From an uncultured Poribacteria bacterium (lineage in GTDB: Bacteria > Poribacteria > WGA-4E > WGA-3G), in assembly GCA_951813545.1 (NCBI GenBank), contig OX638352.1:434001-498000 (forward strand): 64,000 nt of DNA, written 5' to 3'. A program made the position numbers and the translations under genes. How positions within the stretch are numbered: the first letter of the stretch is position 1; each line of letters begins with the position of its first letter. The notes beneath the pieces were generated by a model that searched no databases, was not told the origin of the DNA, and saw nothing but the letters and a program-made list of their open reading frames with translations. This document shows positions 49,891-58,430 of the stretch, in pieces.

Positions 49891-51104
49891 AAGTACCTTG
49901 TAAAGGCTTGAAAGGACCAGCCTAATATACCAGCGATGATTGTGGAAATAAGCGTTTCCTGAATCGTTATGCCCTGTTTCCTTATCCTATATTTCTCGAA
50001 AAAACTCCTCTGTTCTTTCGACATACCGTGTTTAAGTTCAAGCACATTCCCATTCGCAACCGCCTCGTAAACAACGAACATGCCTTCTTCAATTACAGTG
50101 ACACTGCTTTGCCTATTCTTAACAGGTACCGTGGAAAGGGCAGTTGCATCCTCATACCCGTCTTTATATTTATAAAGATATTTATAAAGGAAAATGCTGT
50201 AGTCTCCTGGAAGTAAAGAAAACTCATACTCACCATCCGCATTGGATAAAGCGTTCATAGGGTATTTCAAGTTTCTACCCCTAATATTGACTTTGACACC
50301 ACTTACCGGGGTTCGTTGAAAGTTGGTATCAAAAATTTTACCACGAATAACCCATTTTGTGTCTGTTTCCTGTGAGGGTAAAATGTCGGTGTCTGCGGTG
50401 CCATTAGAAATGGGAAATTTTACAGCAGCAGTCGTCATCCGATTTTCTCGAACAGTCATTGAAATTGTAGTATGGTAACTGTCCTTACTAACGGTAACGG
50501 AGTAGAGTCCCGATGGTAAATTGTCTCGCCGATACTGTCCATCCGCGTCAGATGTTCCCGTGATTTCAATGTCAGCAATAAGGTTAGAATCCCTTTTAAC
50601 TCTTTCAGCGATAAGATCAATATCCCTAATTTTAATATCAGCGTTTTCAATCGGAACAAATTGCGGAGATGGCGTTGTAACTTGTAATTGAAGCGTACCT
50701 TCTTGCGGCTCTTTGGCTCTAAACAAATTCTGGAACCTTGTAAAAATATCCTCCTGTTTGTTCATTGTAAGCGGAACATAATGAACGTCACCGTTGGTGA
50801 CTGACACAGGCTTCCCAATTCGACTCTGGTATCCAGACTTTCGGATATTAATCAGGTAATCACCTGCGGGTATACTTCTATATGTGAATTTACCTGTTTC
50901 GGCAGACGTTGTTTCAAAAATACGCCCTTTTCCGTTGTCAATCTGAACACGCACCCCAACAATAGGAAGCTGTGCAGGGGTTGTATCTATAATGTACCCG
51001 TGGATTGTGCCACCTTTTACAATGCCTTGTTCTTGTGCAACGCCGACCTCACTGACCAGTACACATACCATCAAAACGAAAGTCAACCTGAAACGTGCCA
51101 ACAC
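49809..51104 (-). CDS. Exported carboxypeptidase-regulatory-like protein with C-terminal membrane anchor
   Basis: GTG 51104 is chosen (GGGAG 8-9 nt upstream; product MLARFRLTFVLMVCVLVSE), giving 431 residues; an upstream start would add 19. Signal peptide ending GVAQ. Three Ig-like CarboxypepD_reg repeats follow (IHGYIIDTTPAQLPIVGVRV, VKRDSNLIADIEITGTSDADG..., IRGKIFDTNFQRTPVSGVKV). They are typical of secreted adhesins and TonB-system neighbours. Near the C-terminus is a membrane helix (LISTIIAGILGWSFQAFT), and then a basic tail made of two similar units (NRHQRSLNERRR / KHQRQRFLNER) from a short DNA duplication. So the protein is anchored at its C-terminus with a cytoplasmic tail. Confidence 0.82.
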   Translation of the reverse strand: MLARFRLTFVLMVCVLVSEVGVAQEQGIVKGGTIHGYIIDTTPAQLPIVGVRVQIDNGKGRIFETTSAETGKFTYRSIPAGDYLINIRKSGYQSRIGKPVSVTNGDVHYVPLTMNKQEDIFTRFQNLFRAKEPQEGTLQLQVTTPSPQFVPIENADIKIRDIDLIAERVKRDSNLIADIEITGTSDADGQYRRDNLPSGLYSVTVSKDSYHTTISMTVRENRMTTAAVKFPISNGTADTDILPSQETDTKWVIRGKIFDTNFQRTPVSGVKVNIRGRNLKYPMNALSNADGEYEFSLLPGDYSIFLYKYLYKYKDGYEDATALSTVPVKNRQSSVTVIEEGMFVVYEAVANGNVLELKHGMSKEQRSFFEKYRIRKQGITIQETLISTIIAGILGWSFQAFTRYLNRHQRSLNERRRNLHKHQRQRFLNER

Positions 51105-51426
51105 TCTATTCTCCCTTGGATGGATAAAGTTACGAATGTAACCTATCACAACCCACAACAAAATGCAAGGTTTAATTTCGGATACAGAACATGAACCGCG
51201 TTATACAAACACACCCACAAAACACATCAGCGAAACGCAAAATTGTTTAATAAATGAACAATACTGAACAAATTATAGCAAAAACAGGTCGAAATTCGCC
51301 GATTTCATGCCAATTTACGAATGGCATATAATTTGCATACATACTATGATAGGGTGCAAATTGCAGATGGATAGTAAGATTCCTGCATGACACCGAACCT
51401 TGTGAAATTTAAAGGAGCATACCACC
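51105..51426. other. 322-bp divergent promoter region
   Basis: Separates the minus-strand anchored protein and the plus-strand TonB receptor. TATAAT at 51327-51332 with a poor -35 (TTCATG, 17-nt spacer) may serve the receptor. Nothing else recognised. Confidence 0.4.
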
Positions 51427-53760
51427 ATGCGAAAATCGTTCTATCTTTTTCTGATTATAAGTTTAGGTTTGTTAGTGAGTTGGGTTCCAAATGCGAGCGC
51501 GAAAAAGGATTCTCACGAAGAAGTTGTGGAAGTGGAAGAGATTACAGTGACGGCTACACGCGCTGAGAAAGATCCGTTCAAAACCCCAAACGCTATCACT
51601 GTTATTAACTTAAAACAGTTAGAACAGACCAACGCAGATATCGCGTCGAACCTACTTCGTGATTCCGTCGGTGTTAGCGCACAGCAGACGACAGTTGGGC
51701 AAGGTTCTCCATTACTCCGCGGCTTGACCGGCTACCAGACATTAATACAAGTCGACTGGGTCCGCCTCAACAATTCAACATTTCGTTCAGGCCCAAATCA
51801 GTACACGGCAACCGTCGGACCAGAAATGTTAGAGCGGGCAGAGGTTTTACTCGGTTCAAGCTCCATGCTATATGGAAGCGGCGCAATGGGTGGCGTTATC
51901 AGTTTCTTTACGAAAGCCGTACCGCTCAATCCAGCGCAGCAAACTTGGGATATACATCCTCGTCTCATGGCTCGTTACACGACTGCTACACAAGAACGAC
52001 TTGGTCGGTTAGAGATAACAGGAAACAAAGGTCGATTCGGATTCATCGCTGGCGGTGGTGTGCGATTCTATGGGGATATGAATCCGGGAAGCGGGTACGA
52101 CCTGCACTACAAAAATCGGAAGTTTGAGATCGTGAACGAAATGCCAAGCGGCGTGAAACTGTATGACTATGATGAGATCGGTAAGTTGTCAAAAGATAAT
52201 ATCCCTGAAAGATGGCTTATTGACAACGAAGGTCCTCTAAGTTGGAAAGCCTACGATGCCGATGCGAAGATTGCGTATCAACTCAACGATACAAGCACTC
52301 TCAATGTCGCCTACCAGATGTGGCGGCAGCCGCAAACACCGCGATATGATAAGATCGCACCACAGGAGTTTGACGAATTCTATTTTGAGCCGCAAGATCG
52401 GGACCTTGTTTATGCCAACTATATAGTAACCCCAGCAGACGGAGGCATTGACACGTTCCGCCTGACAGCCTCTTATCACCGCCAAAAAGAGGGACGAAAT
52501 GAGGTAGCACTCGACTCGACCTCTCGACGACAGCGATATGACACTGTTAACACTATCGGCTTAAGCGCGCAAGTGGTCAGTTTAATCCTTCCGCAGCAAC
52601 GGTTGGTTGGTGGCGGCGAATTCTACTTGGATATGCTGCAGAGTCGCACCGTCAAAACAGATATCAAAACGGGCAAGGAAGACATTAACGAAGACCTTGG
52701 ACGTTTCATTAACGGCTCTCAGTTTTGGGATGCGAGTCTGTATCTTCAAGATGAAATGCAGGTTCATGAGCGGGTGGAACTCACACTCGGCGGACGAGCG
52801 ACATTTTATCAAACCAACGCAGACCTCTCCGTCCGAGATCCGGCTTTTGATGCGTTCAATGTATTCGACAGCAGTTTAACAGGAAGTGCCGGTGTAGTAG
52901 TCGGTTTGACAGACTACCTGAACTTTGTCAGCACCTTTGGAACAGCCTTCCGCGCGCCCTCTCTAAATGACACAACAGCAGTGGAAGTCACCAATGAGGG
53001 TGTAACAGCACCGAGTCCGGATCTGAGACCGGAAACTTCGTGGACAATTGAGGGTGGTCTCAAGGTGAAACACGCCTACTTCAGTGGTGCTTTAACGCTG
53101 TTCTACAGCCGGGTCAGCGATTTAGTTGCCCGCAGACCTGTCCAAGAAGCATACGAGGGTCAAGATCTACCTCAACTTCATCAAGACCTCATCAAAGAAT
53201 ATGAAGGTATTGACATACTCGTCTTTGATAACGTCGATGAAGCACAGTACCAGGGGATTGAATTCGCCGGACTCGTTCCGATACAGCCCACGTTGTCAGT
53301 TTTTGGTAATGTCGCCTTGCTCCGTGGAGAAGTGCTCACGATTGGTGGTGAGGCACCAGATCCAAGCAAACCTTGGGAAGCACGCACTCGTAGAGAACCG
53401 CCATTGAACGGCATCGTTGGTATCCAGTGGGAACCGCTGAATACACAGTATTGGGCGATGTTCTTTGTGCGTGGCGCAGCGGATCAGAGACGGCTAAACC
53501 GGAGCGACATCCGTGACCCACGGATCCAAGGATCAACACGCGATCCGGCGGAAGTTAAATTTGACACCAACGGTGCCGCTATAGATGCCGGAACACCCGG
53601 ATGGTGGACATTCAACATTCGCGGTGGGGTCAAGCTTTTTGATTACACACGCCTGACACTATCGCTTGATAATCTACTTAATAAGCGGTATCGGCAGCAC
53701 GGCACCGGTGTAAACGCTCCAGGCTTCAATGTAAGCCTAACTCTAGACAATCGGTTTTAG
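51427..53760 (+). CDS. TonB-dependent outer membrane receptor
   Basis: A 777-residue outer membrane transporter. Signal peptide (LIISLGLLVSWVPNASA), then a TonB-box-like VEEITVTATR, plug domain (TPNAITVINLKQLEQTNADI, SPLLRGLTGYQTLIQVDWVR, GPEMLERAEVLLGSSSMLYG) and a long beta-barrel ending DNLLNKRYRQHGTGVNAPG with the terminal Phe (SLTLDNRF). The plug's RGL...Q(V)D and LYGSGAMGGVI segments are typical of BtuB/siderophore-type receptors. Ligand unknown; a role for sugar or metal uptake is possible. RBS GGAGCATACCACC. The downstream tail shows no hairpin of note. Confidence 0.92.
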   Translation: MRKSFYLFLIISLGLLVSWVPNASAKKDSHEEVVEVEEITVTATRAEKDPFKTPNAITVINLKQLEQTNADIASNLLRDSVGVSAQQTTVGQGSPLLRGLTGYQTLIQVDWVRLNNSTFRSGPNQYTATVGPEMLERAEVLLGSSSMLYGSGAMGGVISFFTKAVPLNPAQQTWDIHPRLMARYTTATQERLGRLEITGNKGRFGFIAGGGVRFYGDMNPGSGYDLHYKNRKFEIVNEMPSGVKLYDYDEIGKLSKDNIPERWLIDNEGPLSWKAYDADAKIAYQLNDTSTLNVAYQMWRQPQTPRYDKIAPQEFDEFYFEPQDRDLVYANYIVTPADGGIDTFRLTASYHRQKEGRNEVALDSTSRRQRYDTVNTIGLSAQVVSLILPQQRLVGGGEFYLDMLQSRTVKTDIKTGKEDINEDLGRFINGSQFWDASLYLQDEMQVHERVELTLGGRATFYQTNADLSVRDPAFDAFNVFDSSLTGSAGVVVGLTDYLNFVSTFGTAFRAPSLNDTTAVEVTNEGVTAPSPDLRPETSWTIEGGLKVKHAYFSGALTLFYSRVSDLVARRPVQEAYEGQDLPQLHQDLIKEYEGIDILVFDNVDEAQYQGIEFAGLVPIQPTLSVFGNVALLRGEVLTIGGEAPDPSKPWEARTRREPPLNGIVGIQWEPLNTQYWAMFFVRGAADQRRLNRSDIRDPRIQGSTRDPAEVKFDTNGAAIDAGTPGWWTFNIRGGVKLFDYTRLTLSLDNLLNKRYRQHGTGVNAPGFNVSLTLDNRF

Positions 53761-53812
53761 AAGTTAACAATAGAGGACGCGGCTGAATACCGCGCCCATA
53801 ACTTACAGCACA

Positions 53813-54316
53813 TCAAATTTTTTTCTTAATAAATTCGACCACAACTGCCGGTACCATCTCCCGCAACTTCTCTTCGCTGACCTTCCGCTGTGCCATCTGC
53901 ACAACCTCCATCACGAGTGTCGAACTGATATACGCATACTTCGTATTCGCCATCATAAAGAGCGTATCAATATTCGGATCGATCTGCTGATTCATCCGCG
54001 CCATTTTGAATTCCCACTCAAAATCGGAGACTTCACGCAGTCCGCGGACAATCGCGCACGCGCCGCGTGTCTGCGCGTAATGAACCGTCAATCCGGTATA
54101 GTCATCAATCGTGGCTTGTGGATACGGACCAATGACAATTTCAAGCATCTCAATGCGTTCCTCAAGTGTGAAACGCGCAGGTTTGACAGGGTTAACACCG
54201 ATGGCAACAACGAGTTCATCGAAAACATCGAGATTGCAAATCCTGTCAATGAGGTCAACATGCCCATTGGTGACTGGATCAAAACTCGCAGGAAAGATAG
54301 CAATTTTCTTCGACAT
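53813..54316 (-). CDS. coaD: Phosphopantetheine adenylyltransferase
   Basis: Fourth step of CoA synthesis: transfers AMP from ATP to 4'-phosphopantetheine. 167 residues, normal size. Nucleotidyltransferase motif ASFDPVTNGHVDLIDR carries the HxGH-equivalent TNGH. VVAIGVNPVKPARFTLEERI is the usual second segment, AIVRGLREVSDFEWEFKMA the substrate loop, and YISSTLVMEVVQ the C-terminal ISSTxVR-like motif (Met in place of Arg). Cytoplasmic hexamer in relatives. RBS GGAAACC precedes ATG 54316. The next gene on the same strand lies 23 bp upstream. Confidence 0.95.
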   Translation of the reverse strand: MSKKIAIFPASFDPVTNGHVDLIDRICNLDVFDELVVAIGVNPVKPARFTLEERIEMLEIVIGPYPQATIDDYTGLTVHYAQTRGACAIVRGLREVSDFEWEFKMARMNQQIDPNIDTLFMMANTKYAYISSTLVMEVVQMAQRKVSEEKLREMVPAVVVEFIKKKI

Positions 54317-54338
54317 GTGGTTTCCTTTTCAGTGAAAA

Positions 54339-56546
54339 CTAAGGATTTTCGGGTGACTGTTCTGAATTTTCGTCGAGATCGAATTTCCGCCAAGTGATAT
54401 TGCCATGCACATCAACAAGCTGAATTTCGACCTTCTCGGTTTGGACTTCCGGCAATTCAATAACTTTCTGCTCTTCTCCGTTCAACCTATAGTGGCTGTG
54501 TAACATGAGTCCCCCATCTTCTTTATACTCCTTCCAGCTGCGCTTGTTCTTCTCCGCATTTGCCCTCACTTCGTAACCGGCCGGGGGCACTTCACTTGTT
54601 GGGACAACAAGCAGTTGAATTTGATGGATGCCGTCGGCATCGGTGATTTCAAATTGTGTATTCGGCGGAGAGTGCAACATCTCAATTGTGGCGGGCTTAT
54701 CAAAGAACTGCTGGTTGGGTTTGAAAAAACGCGTTCGAGACAACCAATGCGCAGCACATTGAGACAACCGGTTTGACCCTCCACCATAAGACATAAGAAA
54801 ATCATCATCCCGGAAATCGTGATCTAAGCCAAAAGCGTGCCCGAGTTCATGCGCAGCGGTCTGCCAATCAAAACAATTTTTAAAGGTGGGGATGCACGCC
54901 AATCCCGACTTTGTCTGCCACAACTCTCCACCACCCCAAATCAAATTGACTCGACCTTGACCGCATACATTCTCTTCAATTCTTTTGCTACCGAGTTCTA
55001 CAACAACAAAGTGGACGTTTCTCGAAAGATCAAAACGCGTCTCTATTTCGTCCTCAACTCTTGTGAGTGTCTTCTCCAAATAGTACCCAGCGGTAAATTC
55101 ACCCTTTATCAGATACACTTGCGCTTCACCGTTTTCATCGGTTTCAAAAGTAAAGGATCTTCTATCCAATCGGTGATCTTCTATCTGCTCTGCGTAAAAG
55201 TGTTGCACCTTTTTTATTATTTTATTAATTTTCGCCCGTATATTCAGCTGAGGACGAGACCCCTTAGGAAGGAAGTAAATAATCCGGACGGCATCTTTCA
55301 TCACTAACTGCTGTGGAATCGCGGATTGAGAAACGTCCCAGATTCGGAGAAAACCATCTGTCCCACCGGTGGCAAACGTATTCCCGTTCGGTGAGAAAGC
55401 AACGGATCTTGCTCTCTCTTTAAATGAGATGATAGGCGTGCCATTTTCTACAGCCCAGAAGTCCACTGTATCCCACCCCACGCTGGCGAGTGTGTTTCCA
55501 TCAGACGAGAAGGCGAGATCCAATACAGTTCCTGTTGAAATCCTGTGCTCGATTCGCCAATCCCGTGTGCGCCACAATAGCACATCACCATCAGGTCCCG
55601 CGCTGGCAAGGATACGGTTAGCTTCGTCAGGAGAAAACTTAACGGAACGAATTGATGATTTTCCACCTTTCAGCGGTGGAATAGCCGCCCGCTCATTTTG
55701 AACATCCCAGACCTTTAATTCCCCTTGAGAGTCCCCAGAGACAAGCCATTTCCCATCGGGTGAAAAAGCGATCGCTTGCACGAACGCGTCGTGCGTGCGG
55801 TGCTTGAAGAGTCCTACTTTCCTGAAATTGCTGCTGTCTGTGATGTCCCATAGATTTAGGTCCCAAGCGGCTCCCGCTATTCGCTGTCCATTCGGCGAAA
55901 AAGCAACGGTAGCCGTATTATAATCAAAAGCATCAATAAAGCGTTTCTCAGGGACGCTCCACAACGTTATACCTTCATCGCCACCTGCAACAAGGCGTTC
56001 GCCATCCGGCGAAAAAGCAACGGAATCAACACCATCTGTGTAACGTTCAAATCGGAGTATCTCTGGTGTGTCGGGTGCGTCTCGGTTCCAGAGTTTTATC
56101 GTATCACCACCAGCACTTGCCAAGACGGAAGCATCAATAGGTGAAAACGCTATCGAACGAATTGTATCTCCATGCTCAAACTTTGCAACCGGTTCGCGCT
56201 TTTTAGGTGGCTCAGACAACCCTTTCTGTAACATCTGCTCTGAGAAAGTAGCAATAGCAGTCTCAGCGACGCGCAGAACGCGCCCAACTTGGACATCTGC
56301 GACAATCAAAACAACAAGCGCGATCAGATGAACCCAAGGAGCATCTTGAAACCAACCGTTAGACCACGCTTTCTGCACCAGCCATGACATCCCACTCCAC
56401 AGCAACAGAAGGATGCCAAGGTATTTGAGAGAACTGTGCCCCGGATCATGCAGACAAAACCCAATAACCAATAGCAACAGACCGAAATTTCTTACATCTC
56501 GTTGTCGCCGTTTGTTAGCAGACAATATCCGAAACCGAAACTTCAT
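54339..56546 (-). CDS. Membrane-anchored WD40 propeller fused to a zincin metalloprotease
   Basis: ATG 56546 (MKFRFRILSANKRRQRD) follows GGGAAGGG; an upstream in-frame ATG has no RBS. 735 residues. N-terminus: two hydrophobic helices (LLLLVIGFCLHDPG..., WVHLIALVVLIVADVQV). Then 7-8 WD40-type repeats (TIRSIAFSPIDASVLASAGGD, GKWLVSGDSQGELKVWDVQ, TLASVGWDTVDFWAV). The C-terminal ~270 residues hold a catalytic domain with HELGHAFGLDH (566-576; HExxHxxGxxH) and a following Met-turn-like FLMSYGG. This is the metzincin signature. So the propeller may recognise a target that the protease cuts, probably outside the inner membrane. Fusion of these two folds is uncommon. Confidence 0.85.
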   Translation of the reverse strand: MKFRFRILSANKRRQRDVRNFGLLLLVIGFCLHDPGHSSLKYLGILLLLWSGMSWLVQKAWSNGWFQDAPWVHLIALVVLIVADVQVGRVLRVAETAIATFSEQMLQKGLSEPPKKREPVAKFEHGDTIRSIAFSPIDASVLASAGGDTIKLWNRDAPDTPEILRFERYTDGVDSVAFSPDGERLVAGGDEGITLWSVPEKRFIDAFDYNTATVAFSPNGQRIAGAAWDLNLWDITDSSNFRKVGLFKHRTHDAFVQAIAFSPDGKWLVSGDSQGELKVWDVQNERAAIPPLKGGKSSIRSVKFSPDEANRILASAGPDGDVLLWRTRDWRIEHRISTGTVLDLAFSSDGNTLASVGWDTVDFWAVENGTPIISFKERARSVAFSPNGNTFATGGTDGFLRIWDVSQSAIPQQLVMKDAVRIIYFLPKGSRPQLNIRAKINKIIKKVQHFYAEQIEDHRLDRRSFTFETDENGEAQVYLIKGEFTAGYYLEKTLTRVEDEIETRFDLSRNVHFVVVELGSKRIEENVCGQGRVNLIWGGGELWQTKSGLACIPTFKNCFDWQTAAHELGHAFGLDHDFRDDDFLMSYGGGSNRLSQCAAHWLSRTRFFKPNQQFFDKPATIEMLHSPPNTQFEITDADGIHQIQLLVVPTSEVPPAGYEVRANAEKNKRSWKEYKEDGGLMLHSHYRLNGEEQKVIELPEVQTEKVEIQLVDVHGNITWRKFDLDENSEQSPENP

Positions 56547-56744
56547 AAAAACCCTTCCCTTCACAAATGTGACTACAGCCACTTACCTTAGCAGGTGTCC
56601 TGCTATCTGCTCTCATTATACCACAAGACACCTTGCTATGCAAATCCATCCATCAGACTTCCATCCTTCCTGCCTTCCATCCATCCAATCTAAACTTTTG
56701 ACAAAATATTTACGCACCCCCAGCTCCAGCGTAGAAGAAAAAAG

Positions 56745-56774
56745 TTGCCTGTATTTTTTTACGCGTGATATAAT
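56745..56774 (+). promoter_or_regulatory. Sigma70-type promoter of the ThuA-like gene
   Basis: TTGCCT (56745-56750), 18-nt spacer, TATAAT (56769-56774), about 30 nt before ATG 56805. Confidence 0.65.
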
Positions 56775-56804
56775 AGCAACACCATATAACAAGGAGGCTA
56801 ACGA

Positions 56805-57437
56805 ATGGCAAAAATTAACACACTCGTTTTTGCGGGTGGAGCGATCCACGATTGGAAAGGATGCAGTGACGAAATCGTGAATGTGCTCTCACAGCGAGAT
56901 GAATTTGAGATTACCAGAGTCGAGGAAGACTTGGATGCCCTCGTCTCACCGAATTTAGATCCGTATGATCTCGTCGTTTTCTATTACACGGTGGGTGAGA
57001 TTTCAGATGCGCAAAAGAACGGCTTACTCAACCATGTCGCTTCAGGCAAGGGATATGTTGGTGTGCACTCCGCAGCAGATTCGTTCCGTGGGTGCCCTGA
57101 GTACCGTTCGATGGTAGGCGGTTATTTTGTTACGCACCCGCGCTACCGCGACTACCAAGTCAGTATCGTCGATAATGAGCACGAAATTACAGAAGGACTC
57201 GACGAGTTTGTTGTGACGGATGAGCAGTATATCCTCGATTACGATCCTCGGAATCATGTGCTTGCATCAGCGTTGTGGAAAGGTGCCGCGGCACCAGTGG
57301 CATGGACAAAGAACTGGGGCGAAGGTAAAGTTTTCTACCTCGCGCTCGGTCATGATCCGTCGGCGTGCCAGCACGAGATGTTTGGAACGCTCCTGCAACG
57401 CGGTGCCCTCTGGGCAGGTAGCAATGGTGGCGAGTAG
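56805..57437 (+). CDS. ThuA-like (trehalose utilisation-type) domain protein
   Basis: A 210-residue cytoplasmic protein of the class I glutamine amidotransferase-like ThuA family. Landmarks: LVFAGGAIHDWKGCSDEIV at the start, YDLVVFYYTVGEIS, GYVGVHSAADSF with the conserved His, and GEGKVFYLALGHDPSA near the end. Family function is poorly known; some relatives act with Gfo/Idh/MocA dehydrogenases in sugar metabolism. RBS AAGGAGGCTAACGA and a clear promoter lie upstream. A MITE-like repeat follows the stop. Confidence 0.9.
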   Translation: MAKINTLVFAGGAIHDWKGCSDEIVNVLSQRDEFEITRVEEDLDALVSPNLDPYDLVVFYYTVGEISDAQKNGLLNHVASGKGYVGVHSAADSFRGCPEYRSMVGGYFVTHPRYRDYQVSIVDNEHEITEGLDEFVVTDEQYILDYDPRNHVLASALWKGAAAPVAWTKNWGEGKVFYLALGHDPSACQHEMFGTLLQRGALWAGSNGGE

Positions 57438-57442
57438 ATGAA

Positions 57443-57597
57443 TAGCCGTCAGCAATCGGCTTTCGGCAAAGAGGGAACCTGTGGCAGTAGCAGAAATGTT
57501 AACCGCCACAGCCCCTACCCGTTGAATGCCATATATGTATTCAGCGTCGATTCAGGTTTCTGACCGCTGACGGCTGATAGCCGAAAGCCGAGAGCCA
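57443..57597. repeat. MITE-like element of the GCCGTCAGC/GCTGACGGC family
   Basis: Left part TAGCCGTCAGCAATCGGCTT (57443) and right part CGCTGACGGCTGATAGCCGA (from 57565) are inverted copies of the same words, with ATCGGCTTTCGGC/GCCGAAAGCCGAGA as the best pairing. It ends 2-3 nt before the recX start codon at 57600, so it supplies the leader of recX. Confidence 0.75.
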
Positions 57598-57599
57598 CT

Positions 57600-58280
57600 A
57601 TGAAGCAGAAAATTACCAATATTCAAGCATCACCCGAATTGCCCTCACACCAACAACTCTTTCTGAACGGCTCTCCATTTGTTGTGGTTCACGCATCTTT
57701 GATTGAAAAATTCGGTCTCCGTATCGGTTTAGAAATTGAAGCCGAGACCATCGAAAAGTTAATCTCGGCGGATGAAGTGATGCGCGCGAAGAACTACGCG
57801 CTCAGACTACTCCGTGAAGAAAAGGATAACGCCACAGCAGACGAATCAGAGGAACCTCGCCCCGCAGCAAAGCCGAAAATTTACACCAAAAATGAGATGG
57901 AACAGCGGCTTGAGCGAGAAGGCTTTTCAACCAAAACAATTGGAACAGCTATTGAAGAGTTAATTCGTTCGGGACACATTCGCGACCGAAAGTACGCAGA
58001 GAATTGGATAGCCCGCAGGCAAAAATCAAATCCGCGAGGGAAAATGCTGCTTAAGCGTGAACTTGTTGACAAAGGTATCGACAAGGAAACAGCGGAGCAA
58101 GTTGTAGCAAAAGTAGAAATCGAAGACGAAACGAAAGTTGCACTTCAAATTGCCCAAAAACGGGTGAATCAGTATAAACGGCTACCGATTCACGTCGCCA
58201 AACGTCGATTATACGGGTTTTTGACACGACGCGGGTTTGGTTCAGAAACCGTTCGGCACGTACTTGAGCAGATATTTTAA
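57600..58280 (+). CDS. recX: RecX-family regulatory protein
   Basis: Predicted RecA modulator, 226 residues. RecX three-helix repeats are visible: IYTKNEMEQRLEREGFSTKTI, LIRSGHIRDRKYAENWIARRQKSNPRGKMLLKREL, KGIDKETAEQVVAKV and ending YGFLTRRGFGSETVRHVLEQIF. The N-terminal ~90 residues (ASPELPSHQQLFLNGSPFVV) contain the preceding domain seen in many RecX proteins. No recA next to it; alaS follows 150 bp downstream, a common neighbour of recX. The start ATG lies at the very edge of a repeat element and has no clear RBS. Confidence 0.85.
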   Translation: MKQKITNIQASPELPSHQQLFLNGSPFVVVHASLIEKFGLRIGLEIEAETIEKLISADEVMRAKNYALRLLREEKDNATADESEEPRPAAKPKIYTKNEMEQRLEREGFSTKTIGTAIEELIRSGHIRDRKYAENWIARRQKSNPRGKMLLKRELVDKGIDKETAEQVVAKVEIEDETKVALQIAQKRVNQYKRLPIHVAKRRLYGFLTRRGFGSETVRHVLEQIF

Positions 58281-58369
58281 ATACAATCTTTCATCGGAAC
58301 GATCATCTGTTCCTGATGGAGTTGATACATTTTTGTAGATACGTACGGTTTTTTGTCTTCCGTTTTCTC

Positions 58370-58399
58370 TTGACTTCTCTATAAGATATAAACTATAAT
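58370..58399 (+). promoter_or_regulatory. Sigma70-type promoter of alaS
   Basis: TTGACT (58370-58375), 18-nt spacer, TATAAT (58394-58399), about 32 nt before ATG 58431. Confidence 0.7.
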
Positions 58400-58430
58400 A
58401 GGAACAGGATAAACAGGAGAGAATCTACAC

